In this document: one piece after another, positions 8,631 through 18,741 of the stretch
How the letters are laid out: each line of letters starts with the position of its first letter
Numbering within the stretch: position 1 is the stretch's first letter
DNA from: Cycloclasticus sp.
GTDB lineage: Bacteria > Pseudomonadota > Gammaproteobacteria > Methylococcales > Cycloclasticaceae
Direction: 5' to 3'
Assembly (NCBI GenBank): GCA_002733135.1
Contig: NVUJ01000002.1
Location: 62,001 to 126,000 of the forward strand
DNA length: 64,000 nucleotides
Notes under the pieces: generated by a model
The model's input: only the letters and a program-made list of their open reading frames with translations
What the model was told of the DNA's origin: nothing
The model's database searches: none
Position numbers and translations under genes: made by a program

Positions 8631-9365
8631 TTATTGACTCTTGAATACCGAACGAATGCTTTCTTGTATATCTAAAGCCGCTTGACGTGGATCCGCAGCA
8701 TCACGAATGGGTCGGCCCACAACAATATGGTCAGCTCCATTATAGAACGCTTGTTCAACGCTGATCACACGTTTTTGATCATCTTCAGGGCGGTTATCCA
8801 CTGGGCGTATACCAGGGGAGACCACTAAAAAGTTTTGTCCCAGAGATTCACGTAGCCCCGGTGCTTCTAATCCTGAGGAAATAACCCCGTCACAACCTAG
8901 TTCTATGGCTCGTTTTGCACGAGAGGTAACCAGTTTTTCAACGTCACACTGAAAACCCAAGTCATCTAAATCGCCTCGGTCTAGGCTAGTCAGGACAGTA
9001 ACAGCCAGTACTTTCAAAGAACCTTTTTGCTCAGCTGCTGCTTGCATAATGGCGTTATTGCCATGAACAGTCACAAAATCCACTTTTTTATCACTAAGTT
9101 GTTTTACGGCGCGGCCCACTGTTGCGGGCACATCAAAGAATTTTAAATCAACAAAAACTCGTTTGCCTTGTTCGTTAAGCCAGTCGATTAGTTCAAAGTA
9201 ATTGCCCGACATAAACAACTCAAGCCCCACTTTATAGAAGACAACGCTGTCACCTAGTTTAGTGACTAATGCTTTAGCAATTGGAATATCAGGTACGTCT
9301 AGTGCAACGATCAGTCGTTCGTCAACAGGAATGGGTTTATTTGAAATCCATGACATCTTTGTCAC
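8631..9365 (-). CDS. pyrF: Orotidine 5'-phosphate decarboxylase
   Basis: 244 residues. Decarboxylates OMP to UMP in pyrimidine synthesis. The signature FVDLKFFDVPAT holds the charged network D73-x-K75-x2-D78; VVSPGIRP and GADHIVVGRPI form the phosphate-binding end. The annotated ATG gives MTKMSWISNK; the second Met (residue 4) is an alternative start. The gene leads directly into the two phasin genes on the same strand. Confidence 0.95.
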   Translation of the reverse strand: MTKMSWISNKPIPVDERLIVALDVPDIPIAKALVTKLGDSVVFYKVGLELFMSGNYFELIDWLNEQGKRVFVDLKFFDVPATVGRAVKQLSDKKVDFVTVHGNNAIMQAAAEQKGSLKVLAVTVLTSLDRGDLDDLGFQCDVEKLVTSRAKRAIELGCDGVISSGLEAPGLRESLGQNFLVVSPGIRPVDNRPEDDQKRVISVEQAFYNGADHIVVGRPIRDAADPRQAALDIQESIRSVFKSQ

Positions 9366-9540
9366 TCCAACGGGGGAAATTTACAAGTCATCATTATAGC
9401 GTTGTAGAAGTCGATGACGTAGTAATTTTAATAGGCATTGAATTCCAAGTAATTTTTCTTATTTCTACTATTATTCAAGTAATAAATGCCTTGGGGAATG
9501 GCGAGCATACCAAATGCATAATTAATCTAAAGGTTATACG

Positions 9541-12500
9541 GTGGCACTAACACTTCAAAAGAAAGGCTTTAGCAAGCAATTAAATGTAGCTTTCTTAATT
9601 AATATTACGTTGTTATCAATCGTTTCGGCTGCTTTTATTGCGTATGTAACGTATGAGCGCGAACGTGATGCGTATATAGACTATGGTATAAACATTTCTA
9701 ATGCTTTGGTTAAACAGCTGTCTGCCCTATCTTCTGGCAATACTGAACAGCTGATTCGTGATTCCTTTAAAACATTTTCTACTTTGTCGGGGGTTCAACA
9801 ACTGGTCGTTTTTGATGATGAGTTTCGGCCAACTTTAACACTTAATAAAAATCAAGATTTTCCTATCATCAAAGGTTGGCAGGATATTGCGTCTAATCAA
9901 GTTAAGTTTGAAAGAGAGGCTAATGAAGGCTTGTATTTCACAGTTAATCTAGAAAATTTAAACTTCCCCTCGTCGACTGCTTTTTTGATGATTGTGCTTG
10001 AGAAACAGTCGGTAGCGACTTATATACAAAGTATTTTTGTAACCAATGTCGGCATCATTGCTTTTATTGCGATGATTTTATTAATTGCCGTGAGCCTAGT
10101 TATCAGACGATTATCCAAGCCTCTCGAGGCATTCTCTTCAATGATGATTCAAGCGGCATCAGGTTCAACAGGGCTTAGAACCCACCACGATGCATCTGCT
10201 GAATTGTTTAATATGTCTGAAGCCTTCAACCAAATGATGGAAGTTATTGAAGCGCGACACGATGAATTGGAAATTTCTCGTGATAGAGCGTTGCAAACAG
10301 CAAAAATTAAATCAGACTTTGCTTCAAATGTTAGCCATGAAATTCGTACGCCCCTCAATGGTATTTTAGGCATGGTCAACCTACTTAAGGAAATGGGTTT
10401 ACCGCAACATCAGCAAGAATATCTAGAGGTAGCTAGCAAGTCTGGAGATGCATTATTGCAGATGGTCAACGATGTATTAGATTTCAGTAAAATGGAATCA
10501 GGCCGTTTCCAATTGGAAATAAAAGACGTTGATTTAACACGGTTGCTTGAACAGGAATCACTTTTATTTGCCTCTAGAGCGCAATCAAAAAATTTAGAGC
10601 TTTGCTTAGACTTACCAACCGATCAAATTTATATCATACAAAGTGACCCAACACGTCTTCGCCAAGTCGTTAGTAACGTGTTGAATAATGCTATTAAATT
10701 TACGTCCGATGGACACGTGACATTATCAGCGAAAATCCAAGTTACTGAAAAAAACGCATCGTTTGTAGAAATTAGTATTAGTGATACAGGAATAGGCATA
10801 CCAGAAAAATCCCTAGATAAAATTTTTGCACCTTTTTCCCAAGTTGACGCCAAAATAGCGAATGATTATGGGGGTACGGGCTTAGGCCTTACCATCGTTA
10901 AGAGGATGGTTGAATTGATGGGTGGGTCTGTTTCTGTCACCAGTACATTAGATGAAGGCTCGTGTTTTAAAATCATATTGCCTGTAGACGTGCAAACGAT
11001 AAAATTCGAGCGCCCCGATATTGAGACAGAGTTATTGAAGGGTAAAAACATTCTTCTAGTTGAGCCTTTTGAAGAAACAAGTAATTACATGGAGCGTGTG
11101 TTCCAGAATTGGGGGATGCACTGTCAAACGGTGCAAACCTTTGATCAAGCAGTGTCATCAATGGATGTAGAGTCAACAGCAAAACACGCTGCAGATATGT
11201 GCTTTTTTAATGTGGATTACTGTGAGGGGAATTTTCGGAATTTCTTAGATAACTTTAAAGTGAATAAGACTTACATTAATACAAAATTAGTTCCTATGAC
11301 TCGTTTTGGCAGTAAGTTAAATCCGGTCGATGAAAGTGAAGGTTCTATATTCGCGTCGATTGATCGCCCCATTCGGCGTGAAAAATTAATGATGACCCTT
11401 TTAGATGCGTTCTTTGTGGGTGAAAAACCAGCCAAAACTAAAGCTATAAAACCAACTTATTCAGGCGATTTTTTAAGAGATATGAAGGCGCTGATTGTCG
11501 ATGATAACAGTACTAACCGATTTGTAGCGGAAGCAATGCTTAATGAGTTAGGTGTGATATCGAATGTAGCTGTTAATGGCCAAGAGGCTGTGGATGCATG
11601 CAAAGAACATAATTACGATTTTATTTTAATGGATTGTAATATGCCTGTTTTGGATGGTTTTCAGGCAACTGAAGTGATTAGAGCTTTTGACACGAAGTAC
11701 AAGCAACCCATTATTATTGCTTTAACAGCGAAGGATAAACAAAGTGACTTAGATAATTGCCTAAGTTGTGGAATGAATGATGTTTTATTGAAACCGTTCA
11801 ATTTGCAAGATTTATTAGCGACACTCGGAAAAGAACTAGGTGCTTCATCATTGGAGAATCAAACGGGGAGTTTAACGGCGCAGGACGTAAGTGGAGAAAA
11901 TCCGGTTATCGTGGATTCAGTATTTAGTACATTGCATAAAAACACAGGCGATGGTATTGAAAAAATTGTCCAATCTTATTTAATTGATTCCCCTATATAT
12001 ATTGTTACTCTTATTGCTGCTATGGAGGCTGGCGATGAGTCAAAGTGTATGGACCTTGCGCATAAATTGAAAGGAAGTTCGCGCAACTTGGGTGCGGAAG
12101 GGTTGGTCTCTGCTTGTGTTGATATTGAAAATACATGGGAGCAAGCAATAGTCGAAGAAAGTTTGATAGCGCCGTTAGTTGAGAAACTTGAGCTGGAGTT
12201 TTCTCTTGTGGAACTTGCGTTGACCAATAAATTGGCAGTACTTGATATTTCAGACTCTAGCCATGTGACGAGACAAAAAGAAGTAGTATTAGTGGTGGAC
12301 GATGACCAAAGCACTCGAATGACCATTGTCAGTGTGCTTGAACGAGAAGGTTATCAAGTAGAACAAGGAAGTAATGGGCGTGAAGCGGTTAGGTTGTTTG
12401 AAATTTTAAGGCCAAATGTTGTAGTTATGGACGCTATGATGCCAATTAAAAATGGTTTTGAAGCGTGCGAGGAAATTAAGAAAATGCCTGGTGGCCAAGA

Positions 12501-13971
12501 TGTCCCTGTATTAATCACTACAGCATTGGAAAGTGAAAAGTCAGTTGATTTAGCTTTTCGAAGTGGTGCGGCTGATTTTGTTCCAAAACCGATTAATTTA
12601 TCTGTTTTAAGGCAACGAGTTAAGCGTTTATTGGCCAAGCAAGTTGCCGATAAACACGTACAAAAGCTTGCGTATAAAGATAGTTTAACGGGTTTGCCAA
12701 ACAGGGCAGCATTTGTTGAACGAATCCAGCAGGATTTAGATTATGCGAAAAGAAATAATTCTAAGACAGCTGTGTTTTTTGTTGACCTAGACCAATTTAA
12801 AGACATCAACGATAGTTTAGGCCATGAAGCGGGCGACATTCTTTTAAAGGCAATGTCAGGTCGACTAACGAATTGTATTCGTTCTGGTGACATGCTAGCG
12901 CGTCTTGGTGGAGATGAGTTTGTTGTGATTATGAATATGCAAGTTGGGGACACAGCCGATCAAATTGCAGATTCGATGATTACTGCGGTTAGAACTCCCT
13001 TTAACATCGCCGGAAATGAAATTTTCGCCAGTATCAGTATTGGTATTTCAGTTTACCCTGAAGACGGGCTCACGAAAGACGATTTGTTGAAAAATGCAGA
13101 TACCGCCATGTATCGGGCAAAGGCAGCTGGCCGCAATACGTATCGTAAATACACACAGAAAATGAGCGAGGTGTTAGAGCAGAGGTTACGTGTTGAAAAC
13201 GAGTTAAGAAAAGTCATAGATGATAATGAGTTATCACTTTATTACCAACCAAAGCAAGACACAAAAACTGGAGAAGTCGTTGGTTCAGAAGCGCTTGTAC
13301 GTTGGAAACATAAACTAAGAGGTATCGTCTCGCCAGCAGAGTTTATACCCGTTGCAGAAGAGATGGGTTTAATTAAAGATATTGGCTTATGGGTATTAGA
13401 TACCGCGTGTGCAACGATAAAAAACTGGCAAAATGAGTATGACTATCAAGGCACAGTAGCGGTCAACATTTCGGCAGTTCAAATGGCCGACGAAAAATTT
13501 GTATCATTAGTTGCATCTTGTTTGAATAAACATAAGTTGGACCCAAAATACCTTGAGTTAGAGGTAACAGAGACAATGGTGCTAGAAAATATTGATGCAA
13601 TGCTTGAAAAGCTGAATCAAATAAAAAAAATGGGTGTCAGTATTTCCATCGACGATTTTGGCACAGGCTACTCATCATTTAGCTATATTAAGCAGATGCC
13701 AGCGAGTACATTGAAGTTAGATATGGAATTTATTGCAGACATACCTCAGAACAAAGGCGATATGGCGGTGGTGGATGGCATGATCGTTTTGGCGCACAAT
13801 TTGGGTATGAAAGTGGTGGCTGAAGGTGTCGAAACGAAAGAGCAATATGATTTTCTAGTAGAGCATGATTGCGATTTGATCCAAGGTTACTATATCGATA
13901 AACCGCTTCCTGAAGAAGTATTCGAAACTAGCTACGTAAACCTTAAAGAAAAATCCGCTACATCCCACTAA
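9541..13971 (+). CDS. Hybrid sensor kinase with phosphorelay and GGDEF-EAL output
   Basis: 1476 residues with a GTG start. Order: TM helix (about 15-37), periplasmic sensor region, second TM (about 165-188), HAMP-like linker, HisKA with phosphorylated His in SNVSHEIRTPLNG (near 265), HATPase (DTGIGIP, GGTGLGL), a degenerate receiver-like stretch (about 500-620), receiver with ILMDCNMPVLDG (about 648-770), HPt (LAHKLKGSSRN, near 840), another receiver (VVMDAMMP, about 918-1040), GGDEF with intact RLGGDEF and an RSGD I-site five residues before GGDEF, then EAL with EALVRW, DDFGTGYSS and VVAEGVET. Both cyclic-di-GMP domains look catalytically competent. One polypeptide thus holds sensing, a full His-Asp-His-Asp relay and the second-messenger output. 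Signal unknown. Confidence 0.92.
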   Translation: MALTLQKKGFSKQLNVAFLINITLLSIVSAAFIAYVTYERERDAYIDYGINISNALVKQLSALSSGNTEQLIRDSFKTFSTLSGVQQLVVFDDEFRPTLTLNKNQDFPIIKGWQDIASNQVKFEREANEGLYFTVNLENLNFPSSTAFLMIVLEKQSVATYIQSIFVTNVGIIAFIAMILLIAVSLVIRRLSKPLEAFSSMMIQAASGSTGLRTHHDASAELFNMSEAFNQMMEVIEARHDELEISRDRALQTAKIKSDFASNVSHEIRTPLNGILGMVNLLKEMGLPQHQQEYLEVASKSGDALLQMVNDVLDFSKMESGRFQLEIKDVDLTRLLEQESLLFASRAQSKNLELCLDLPTDQIYIIQSDPTRLRQVVSNVLNNAIKFTSDGHVTLSAKIQVTEKNASFVEISISDTGIGIPEKSLDKIFAPFSQVDAKIANDYGGTGLGLTIVKRMVELMGGSVSVTSTLDEGSCFKIILPVDVQTIKFERPDIETELLKGKNILLVEPFEETSNYMERVFQNWGMHCQTVQTFDQAVSSMDVESTAKHAADMCFFNVDYCEGNFRNFLDNFKVNKTYINTKLVPMTRFGSKLNPVDESEGSIFASIDRPIRREKLMMTLLDAFFVGEKPAKTKAIKPTYSGDFLRDMKALIVDDNSTNRFVAEAMLNELGVISNVAVNGQEAVDACKEHNYDFILMDCNMPVLDGFQATEVIRAFDTKYKQPIIIALTAKDKQSDLDNCLSCGMNDVLLKPFNLQDLLATLGKELGASSLENQTGSLTAQDVSGENPVIVDSVFSTLHKNTGDGIEKIVQSYLIDSPIYIVTLIAAMEAGDESKCMDLAHKLKGSSRNLGAEGLVSACVDIENTWEQAIVEESLIAPLVEKLELEFSLVELALTNKLAVLDISDSSHVTRQKEVVLVVDDDQSTRMTIVSVLEREGYQVEQGSNGREAVRLFEILRPNVVVMDAMMPIKNGFEACEEIKKMPGGQDVPVLITTALESEKSVDLAFRSGAADFVPKPINLSVLRQRVKRLLAKQVADKHVQKLAYKDSLTGLPNRAAFVERIQQDLDYAKRNNSKTAVFFVDLDQFKDINDSLGHEAGDILLKAMSGRLTNCIRSGDMLARLGGDEFVVIMNMQVGDTADQIADSMITAVRTPFNIAGNEIFASISIGISVYPEDGLTKDDLLKNADTAMYRAKAAGRNTYRKYTQKMSEVLEQRLRVENELRKVIDDNELSLYYQPKQDTKTGEVVGSEALVRWKHKLRGIVSPAEFIPVAEEMGLIKDIGLWVLDTACATIKNWQNEYDYQGTVAVNISAVQMADEKFVSLVASCLNKHKLDPKYLELEVTETMVLENIDAMLEKLNQIKKMGVSISIDDFGTGYSSFSYIKQMPASTLKLDMEFIADIPQNKGDMAVVDGMIVLAHNLGMKVVAEGVETKEQYDFLVEHDCDLIQGYYIDKPLPEEVFETSYVNLKEKSATSH

Positions 13972-14058
13972 GCTTTTTACATAATATCTATACTGAAATA
14001 ATAGCGAGCTGATAACGGGTCGGTTATCCTACCGTTTTATAATCATTTCAGGTTTATT

Positions 14059-14625
14059 GTGCACGTTATCTATTTACACGGCTTTTGTAGTTCTAGCCAA
14101 TCATTTAAGGCACAGTTGGTGCAACAATATGTTGATAGTCAATCAGAACACTCCGTTTATTCGATAGATTTACCCTTTGCCCCAGCAGACGCAATGAGCT
14201 TGATCGAAACACATATTAGTACGTTAAAGGATATAAACTGGGCGGTAGTGGGTAGTTCGTTAGGGGGATATTACGCGACTTATTTGTCGGAGAAGTACCA
14301 AGTGAATGCTGTTCTAATCAACCCCGCCGTTAAAGCTTATACGCTGTTAGAACATGTGCTGGGTGAAAATACAAACTACCACTCAGGCGAGGTATTTAAC
14401 TTTACACGAGAACACTTGTCACAACTTGAAAGGTTTTTCATTTCGACGATAACAAGGCCAGAAAAACTATTGCTATTGACGCAAACAGCCGACGAGGTTT
14501 TAGACTATGTGCAAGGCGTTGAGTACTACAATAAAGCCAAACAAACTATTGTTGAAGGCGGAAGTCACGGCTTTGATGACTACGAAGATTATTTAGAACA
14601 AACATTCACACACTTAGCAGGTTAA
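14059..14625 (+). CDS. yqiA: YqiA/UPF0227-type esterase
   Basis: 188 residues with a GTG start and MHVIYLHGFCSSSQSFKA, the typical YqiA opening. Nucleophile elbow GSSLGG (about 72-77) and a late GGSHGFDDYE with the catalytic His complete an alpha/beta-hydrolase triad. YqiA of E. coli is a small cytoplasmic esterase/thioesterase-like protein; the physiological substrate is unclear. Only 4 bp separate it from the DUF2797 gene. Confidence 0.85.
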   Translation: MHVIYLHGFCSSSQSFKAQLVQQYVDSQSEHSVYSIDLPFAPADAMSLIETHISTLKDINWAVVGSSLGGYYATYLSEKYQVNAVLINPAVKAYTLLEHVLGENTNYHSGEVFNFTREHLSQLERFFISTITRPEKLLLLTQTADEVLDYVQGVEYYNKAKQTIVEGGSHGFDDYEDYLEQTFTHLAG

Positions 14626-14629
14626 AAAA

Positions 14630-15448
14630 ATGGTGCAAGGACATATAAAAAAAATGCAGTCAGAGTTGGCTGAAACGGTTCAATATTCATTACCCATTGG
14701 CGATGAGTTAATTGGATTAAACCAGTATTTAGGTAAGACAATTAAGTTGTCTTATAGGGGTGAGATTCATTGTTTCAATTGCGGTAAAAGAACTAAAAAA
14801 AGTTACAGCCAAGGTTTTTGTTATGTGTGTATGATCAAGCTCGCACAATGTGACCTGTGCATCATGAAACCAGAAACGTGTCACTATCATTTGGGCACGT
14901 GTCGTGAACCACAGTGGGGCGAGCAGTTTTGCTTCCAAGACCATTTTGTATATCTTGCTAATTCGTCTGGTTTAAAAGTGGGTATCACGCGGCATACGCA
15001 AGTGCCAACGCGCTGGATAGATCAGGGCGCCACACAAGCTTTACCGATATTTAAGGTAAAAACACGTTTGCAGTCAGGTTTGGTTGAAATGGCAATGAAA
15101 AAGTACGTGGCAGATAAAACAGATTGGCGAAAAATGCTAAAAGGGCAGGCCGAATCTAAACAAATGATGGCTGAAAGAGACCGTTTATTGTCTGAAGCCA
15201 GTGAAGAATTAGCTGCGCTTCAATGTGAGCATGAAGTGGGGCAAATAGAGCTATTGAACGATGCCGAAGAAGTTAATATTAACTACCCCGTACTGGAATA
15301 CCCATTAAAAGTGTCGTCGATGAATTTTGATAAAACTCCAGTTATTGAAGGCGTCTTATTAGGTATCAAAGGGCAATACCTTATTTTGGATAAAGGGGTG
15401 TTAAATATACGCAAATTCACTAGTTATAACCTCACGTTCGATGCTTGA
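14630..15448 (+). CDS. DUF2797 zinc-cluster protein
   Basis: 272 residues. Two cysteine-rich knuckles, CFNCGKRTKKSYSQGFCYVC and CDLC..KPETCHYHLGTC, followed by EQFCFQDHFVYLANSSGLKVGITRHTQVPTRWIDQGA, the hallmark block of DUF2797 with a GIY-YIG-like KVGIT/RW pattern. Probably a nucleic-acid or metal-binding protein; the reaction is not established. Its stop overlaps the next start by 8 bp, so the two are translated together. Confidence 0.8.
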   Translation: MVQGHIKKMQSELAETVQYSLPIGDELIGLNQYLGKTIKLSYRGEIHCFNCGKRTKKSYSQGFCYVCMIKLAQCDLCIMKPETCHYHLGTCREPQWGEQFCFQDHFVYLANSSGLKVGITRHTQVPTRWIDQGATQALPIFKVKTRLQSGLVEMAMKKYVADKTDWRKMLKGQAESKQMMAERDRLLSEASEELAALQCEHEVGQIELLNDAEEVNINYPVLEYPLKVSSMNFDKTPVIEGVLLGIKGQYLILDKGVLNIRKFTSYNLTFDA

Positions 15449-16649
15449 TAAAAAGCGTCCAACCGTGGTCATCTTCTCCCAAGGGGATGAAGTGATGACA
15501 GGTGCCACCGTTGATACCAATGCGGCTTACCTAGCCCAACATTGCCACGATTTAGGACTGGATATTATTCGCCACATTACCGTTGCCGATGATATGAGCG
15601 AGTTAGTGGGCGTGCTACGAGATATTGACCAAATGGCCGATGTTTGTTTATGTACAGGTGGCTTAGGCCCCACGCAAGATGATTTGACAACCGAAGCCTA
15701 TTCGTTGGCTTTTGAAGCGCCGCTGCAATTCGATGAAGAAGCTTACGAGATGATGGCTGCCTATTTTGACAAGCTGAATGTGCACATGGCCGAGGTGAAC
15801 CGTAAACAAGCGTTGTTGCCAGAGCAATCCATACGAATTGATAACCATTGGGGTACAGCCGCGGGCTTCATTGGTACAGCCAGTCGTTGCCGCTTTTATT
15901 TTATGCCGGGCGTGCCGTATGAAATGCGAAATATGATGCACAGTGCGGTACTGGATGATTTAAAACAACAATTTCAGATTGAAAAAACACGGTTAATTAC
16001 ACTCAGAACAATGGGTTTGGGTGAATCAACCATTCAGCAAATAGTTAATGAGTTGGATATTCCCGATAGTATTCGCGTTAGCTTTCGTGCGGGTTTGCCA
16101 GAGAACGAGTTTAAATTAACGTTTCCGCATGCGTATTCAGACGATGCACTTCGTCGCTGTGTAGAGATGGTTGAGCAAGCATTAGGACCATCAGTGTTTG
16201 CGATTGATGGGCTTGACCACTCGGTGTTAAATTTGGCAGATTGTGTCGATCAACTGATGGTAAGTGAAGGGGCAACTTTGTCTGTTATCGAAACATTATC
16301 CCAAGGCGTTTTATCTAAGCAGTGCCAAGCGCGTTGGTTGAATAGTGCGCAAGTGTTTCCAGTTTGTGAACGCGCGCTACAAGCGGTTGGTTTAGAAGGG
16401 CGAGCCATCAATGAAGAAACAGCGATAAATGCGGCTAAAGAGTTAATGAAAGGTGAAAGTTCAAACCTCGCGTTAGTTCAGCTGTATCAACAAAACAGCG
16501 AAAACAAGTCTGATATTTTTACCGCAGTCGTGGATAATACCTCGCACCTATCATCCACGCGGGAAGTGACTGGACGTACAGAAAGGCAACAAATTGTCTC
16601 TGCGGCTACGGCGCTAAACCTGATAAGAAAAAAACTTCTTAGTAATTAA
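15441..16649 (+). CDS. CinA-like protein with degenerate C-terminal domain
   Basis: 402 residues. The N-terminal MoaB/MogA-like (COG1058) domain is clear: FSQGDEVMTGATVDTNAAYLA, CLCTGGLGPTQDDLTTEA and MPGVPYEMRNMM. Full CinA proteins also carry a C-terminal nicotinamide-nucleotide amidase with an AESCTGG motif; at the equivalent place here the text is SVIETLSQGVLSKQ, so the amidase residues are missing. The likely role is NMN/ADP-ribose pyrophosphatase-type pyridine nucleotide salvage from the first domain only. Uup starts 2 bp after its stop. Confidence 0.8.
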   Translation: MLDKKRPTVVIFSQGDEVMTGATVDTNAAYLAQHCHDLGLDIIRHITVADDMSELVGVLRDIDQMADVCLCTGGLGPTQDDLTTEAYSLAFEAPLQFDEEAYEMMAAYFDKLNVHMAEVNRKQALLPEQSIRIDNHWGTAAGFIGTASRCRFYFMPGVPYEMRNMMHSAVLDDLKQQFQIEKTRLITLRTMGLGESTIQQIVNELDIPDSIRVSFRAGLPENEFKLTFPHAYSDDALRRCVEMVEQALGPSVFAIDGLDHSVLNLADCVDQLMVSEGATLSVIETLSQGVLSKQCQARWLNSAQVFPVCERALQAVGLEGRAINEETAINAAKELMKGESSNLALVQLYQQNSENKSDIFTAVVDNTSHLSSTREVTGRTERQQIVSAATALNLIRKKLLSN

Positions 16650-16651
16650 CC

Positions 16652-18523
16652 ATGCCACTCATAAAACTCGATAACGTAAGCGTCGCTTTCGGCGTAAAAC
16701 CCGTGCTTGACAAGGCTGATTTGCAAATAGATGAACAAGAACGTATCGGCTTAATTGGCCGAAACGGCGAAGGTAAATCAACTTTATTGAAAATTGTAGC
16801 GGAAGAGATTTTGCCTGATTCAGGCACATTGTGGAAACAATCTGGCGTGGTCGTCTCAACGCTTGAACAGTCTCCTGAATTGCCTAATGAGTCGACGGTG
16901 TTTGAAGCAGTGGCCGACAGCTTAGGCGACGTGGGTCATTTAATAGCGCTCTATCATGATATGTTACTAGAGCCAGATGTGGACTTAGACGCGCTGGGAA
17001 ATTTACAGCATAAGTTGGAAGCCTTGGATGGCTGGTCGCTCCAGCAACGTGTTGAATCGGTGTTAAGTAGGTTGAATTTGCCTGCCGATAAAAAAATAGA
17101 TGAAATGTCCGGTGGTTGGAAGCGCCGTGTAGGTTTGGCGCGGGCGCTAGTGGTTGAGCCAGATGTGCTGCTGTTGGACGAGCCAACTAACCATTTAGAT
17201 ATGGAAACTATTGTTTGGCTAGAAAAACAGTTAGAGAGCTTTCAAGGAGCAGTGGTTTGTATTACCCATGACCGAGCATTCCTACAAAACATAGCTAAAC
17301 GAATTATCGAAATAGATAGAGGACAGTTAACCAGTTGGTCGTGCAGTTATCACCAATACCTAGAGCGTAAAGCCGCCGCACTAGAATCGGAAGCAAAAAC
17401 TCAGGCCGAGTTTGATAAGAAGCTCGCCCGCGAAGAAGTGTGGATTAGACAAGGTATAAAAGCCAGGAGAACACGTAACGAAGGCCGTGTGCGCGCATTA
17501 AAAAAACTACGAATAGAACGCGCAGAACGTAGAAATCTAACAGGTCCAGCAAAACTAGAAGTAGATAAAGGCGAACGCTCTGGTAAGTTAGTGATTGAAG
17601 CTGAAAATATGTCCATTGCCTATGAAGGAAAACGCATGGTTCACGACTTTTCGTGCCGCCTTATGCGTGGTGATAGAGTCGGGTTAGTTGGCCCTAACGG
17701 CATTGGTAAAAGTACGTTAATAAAAGCCTTGTTACAAGAAATAGAACTCGACTCCGGTAATGTTAAACACGGCACAAAATTAAAAGTAGCTTATTTTGAT
17801 CAGCACCGCGATGTCTTGGATTTGGAGAAAACGGTTATAGACCTAGTTTCAGATGGAAAAGAAACCATCACAATCAATGGGCGTGATAGGCACATTATCA
17901 GTTATCTGGGTGACTTTTTATTTGCACCAGAACGAGCCCGTTCCCCTGCAAAAGTACTGTCTGGTGGCGAACGCAACCGAATCATGTTGGCTAAACTTTT
18001 TAGTCTGCCCGCCAACTTTATTGTCATGGACGAACCAACCAACGATTTAGATATAGAAACACTCGAGTTATTAGAAGAACTTCTCATGGAGTACCAAGGC
18101 ACATTGATATTGGTAAGCCATGATCGCCAATTTCTTGAAAATGTCGTTACTAACTTTTGGTTTTTTGAAGGGGATGGAAAAATCACCGACTATGTGGGTA
18201 AATTACCAAACTGGGCAACAGTTATTAATGCGAAGGTTCAGGCAGAACAAGGTAAAAAAGTAAAACTATCATCCGAGCCTACTCAACAGTCAAAAAAGAA
18301 AGCAAAACTCAGCTACAAGCTTCAAAAGGAATTAGATCAGTTGCCAAAAGAAATAGAAGGCTTAGAAGCGTCACTCGAGGCGTTACAACAACTCACCAGC
18401 ACAGCCGATTTTCATGCAGGTGATCGCGAGACGATCCAACAAAAAATGGACGAAATGACAGCGGTTGATAAGCAGCTACAAGAAAAATATCAGCGCTGGG
18501 ATGAATTAGAGTCGATGGTTTAA
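16652..18523 (+). CDS. uup: ABC-F ATPase Uup
   Basis: 623 residues, no membrane segments, two ATPase cassettes: GRNGEGKST with MSGGWKRRVGLARAL and LLLDEPTNHLD in the first half, GPNGIGKST with LSGGERNRIMLAKLF and VMDEPTNDLD in the second, and a coiled-coil C terminus (KLSYKLQKELDQLPKEIEGLE). This is the Uup architecture, an ABC-F translation or replication-fork factor rather than a transporter. Last gene of the plus-strand group, directly before tRNA-Ser. Confidence 0.93.
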   Translation: MPLIKLDNVSVAFGVKPVLDKADLQIDEQERIGLIGRNGEGKSTLLKIVAEEILPDSGTLWKQSGVVVSTLEQSPELPNESTVFEAVADSLGDVGHLIALYHDMLLEPDVDLDALGNLQHKLEALDGWSLQQRVESVLSRLNLPADKKIDEMSGGWKRRVGLARALVVEPDVLLLDEPTNHLDMETIVWLEKQLESFQGAVVCITHDRAFLQNIAKRIIEIDRGQLTSWSCSYHQYLERKAAALESEAKTQAEFDKKLAREEVWIRQGIKARRTRNEGRVRALKKLRIERAERRNLTGPAKLEVDKGERSGKLVIEAENMSIAYEGKRMVHDFSCRLMRGDRVGLVGPNGIGKSTLIKALLQEIELDSGNVKHGTKLKVAYFDQHRDVLDLEKTVIDLVSDGKETITINGRDRHIISYLGDFLFAPERARSPAKVLSGGERNRIMLAKLFSLPANFIVMDEPTNDLDIETLELLEELLMEYQGTLILVSHDRQFLENVVTNFWFFEGDGKITDYVGKLPNWATVINAKVQAEQGKKVKLSSEPTQQSKKKAKLSYKLQKELDQLPKEIEGLEASLEALQQLTSTADFHAGDRETIQQKMDEMTAVDKQLQEKYQRWDELESMV

Positions 18524-18598
18524 TCGCTCGAATATTGAGTTAATATGCTGATATAATTCAGCTCCAAAAACGCTGGCCATAGCGTTCTTTAAGTATTA

Positions 18599-18686
18599 GG
18601 AGAGATGTCAGAGTGGCCGAATGAGCACGCTTGGAAAGTGTGTGTACCTTACGGTACCGTGGGTTCGAATCCCACTCTCTCCGCCA
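18599..18686 (+). tRNA. tRNA-Ser(GGA)
   Basis: 88 nt with encoded CCA. The acceptor stem GGAGAGA pairs with TCTCTCC at the 3' end; anticodon stem CACGC/GTGTG closes a TTGGAAA loop giving anticodon GGA; there is a long class II variable arm and a GTTCGAATC T loop. A TATAAT hexamer at 18552-18557 is a plausible -10 element. Confidence 0.97.
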
Positions 18687-18741
18687 TTATTTTTTTAAGC
18701 AAAGCATCACTTTTATAGATTAGTTGGCTATGAAATTTTTA

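Noticed and set aside
9281-9550. Open frame of 89 codons across the pyrF/kinase gap
   Set aside because: It overlaps pyrF antisense for over 80 bp, has no family motif, and no good ribosome binding site.
14010-14035. GATAAC-N6-GTTATC hairpin after the hybrid kinase gene as a terminator
   Set aside because: The stem is only 6 bp and no clear T tract follows directly; support is too weak.
16639-18186. Antisense genes inside uup
   Set aside because: Several long minus-strand frames exist, but they follow from the codon bias of the uup gene and lack motifs.
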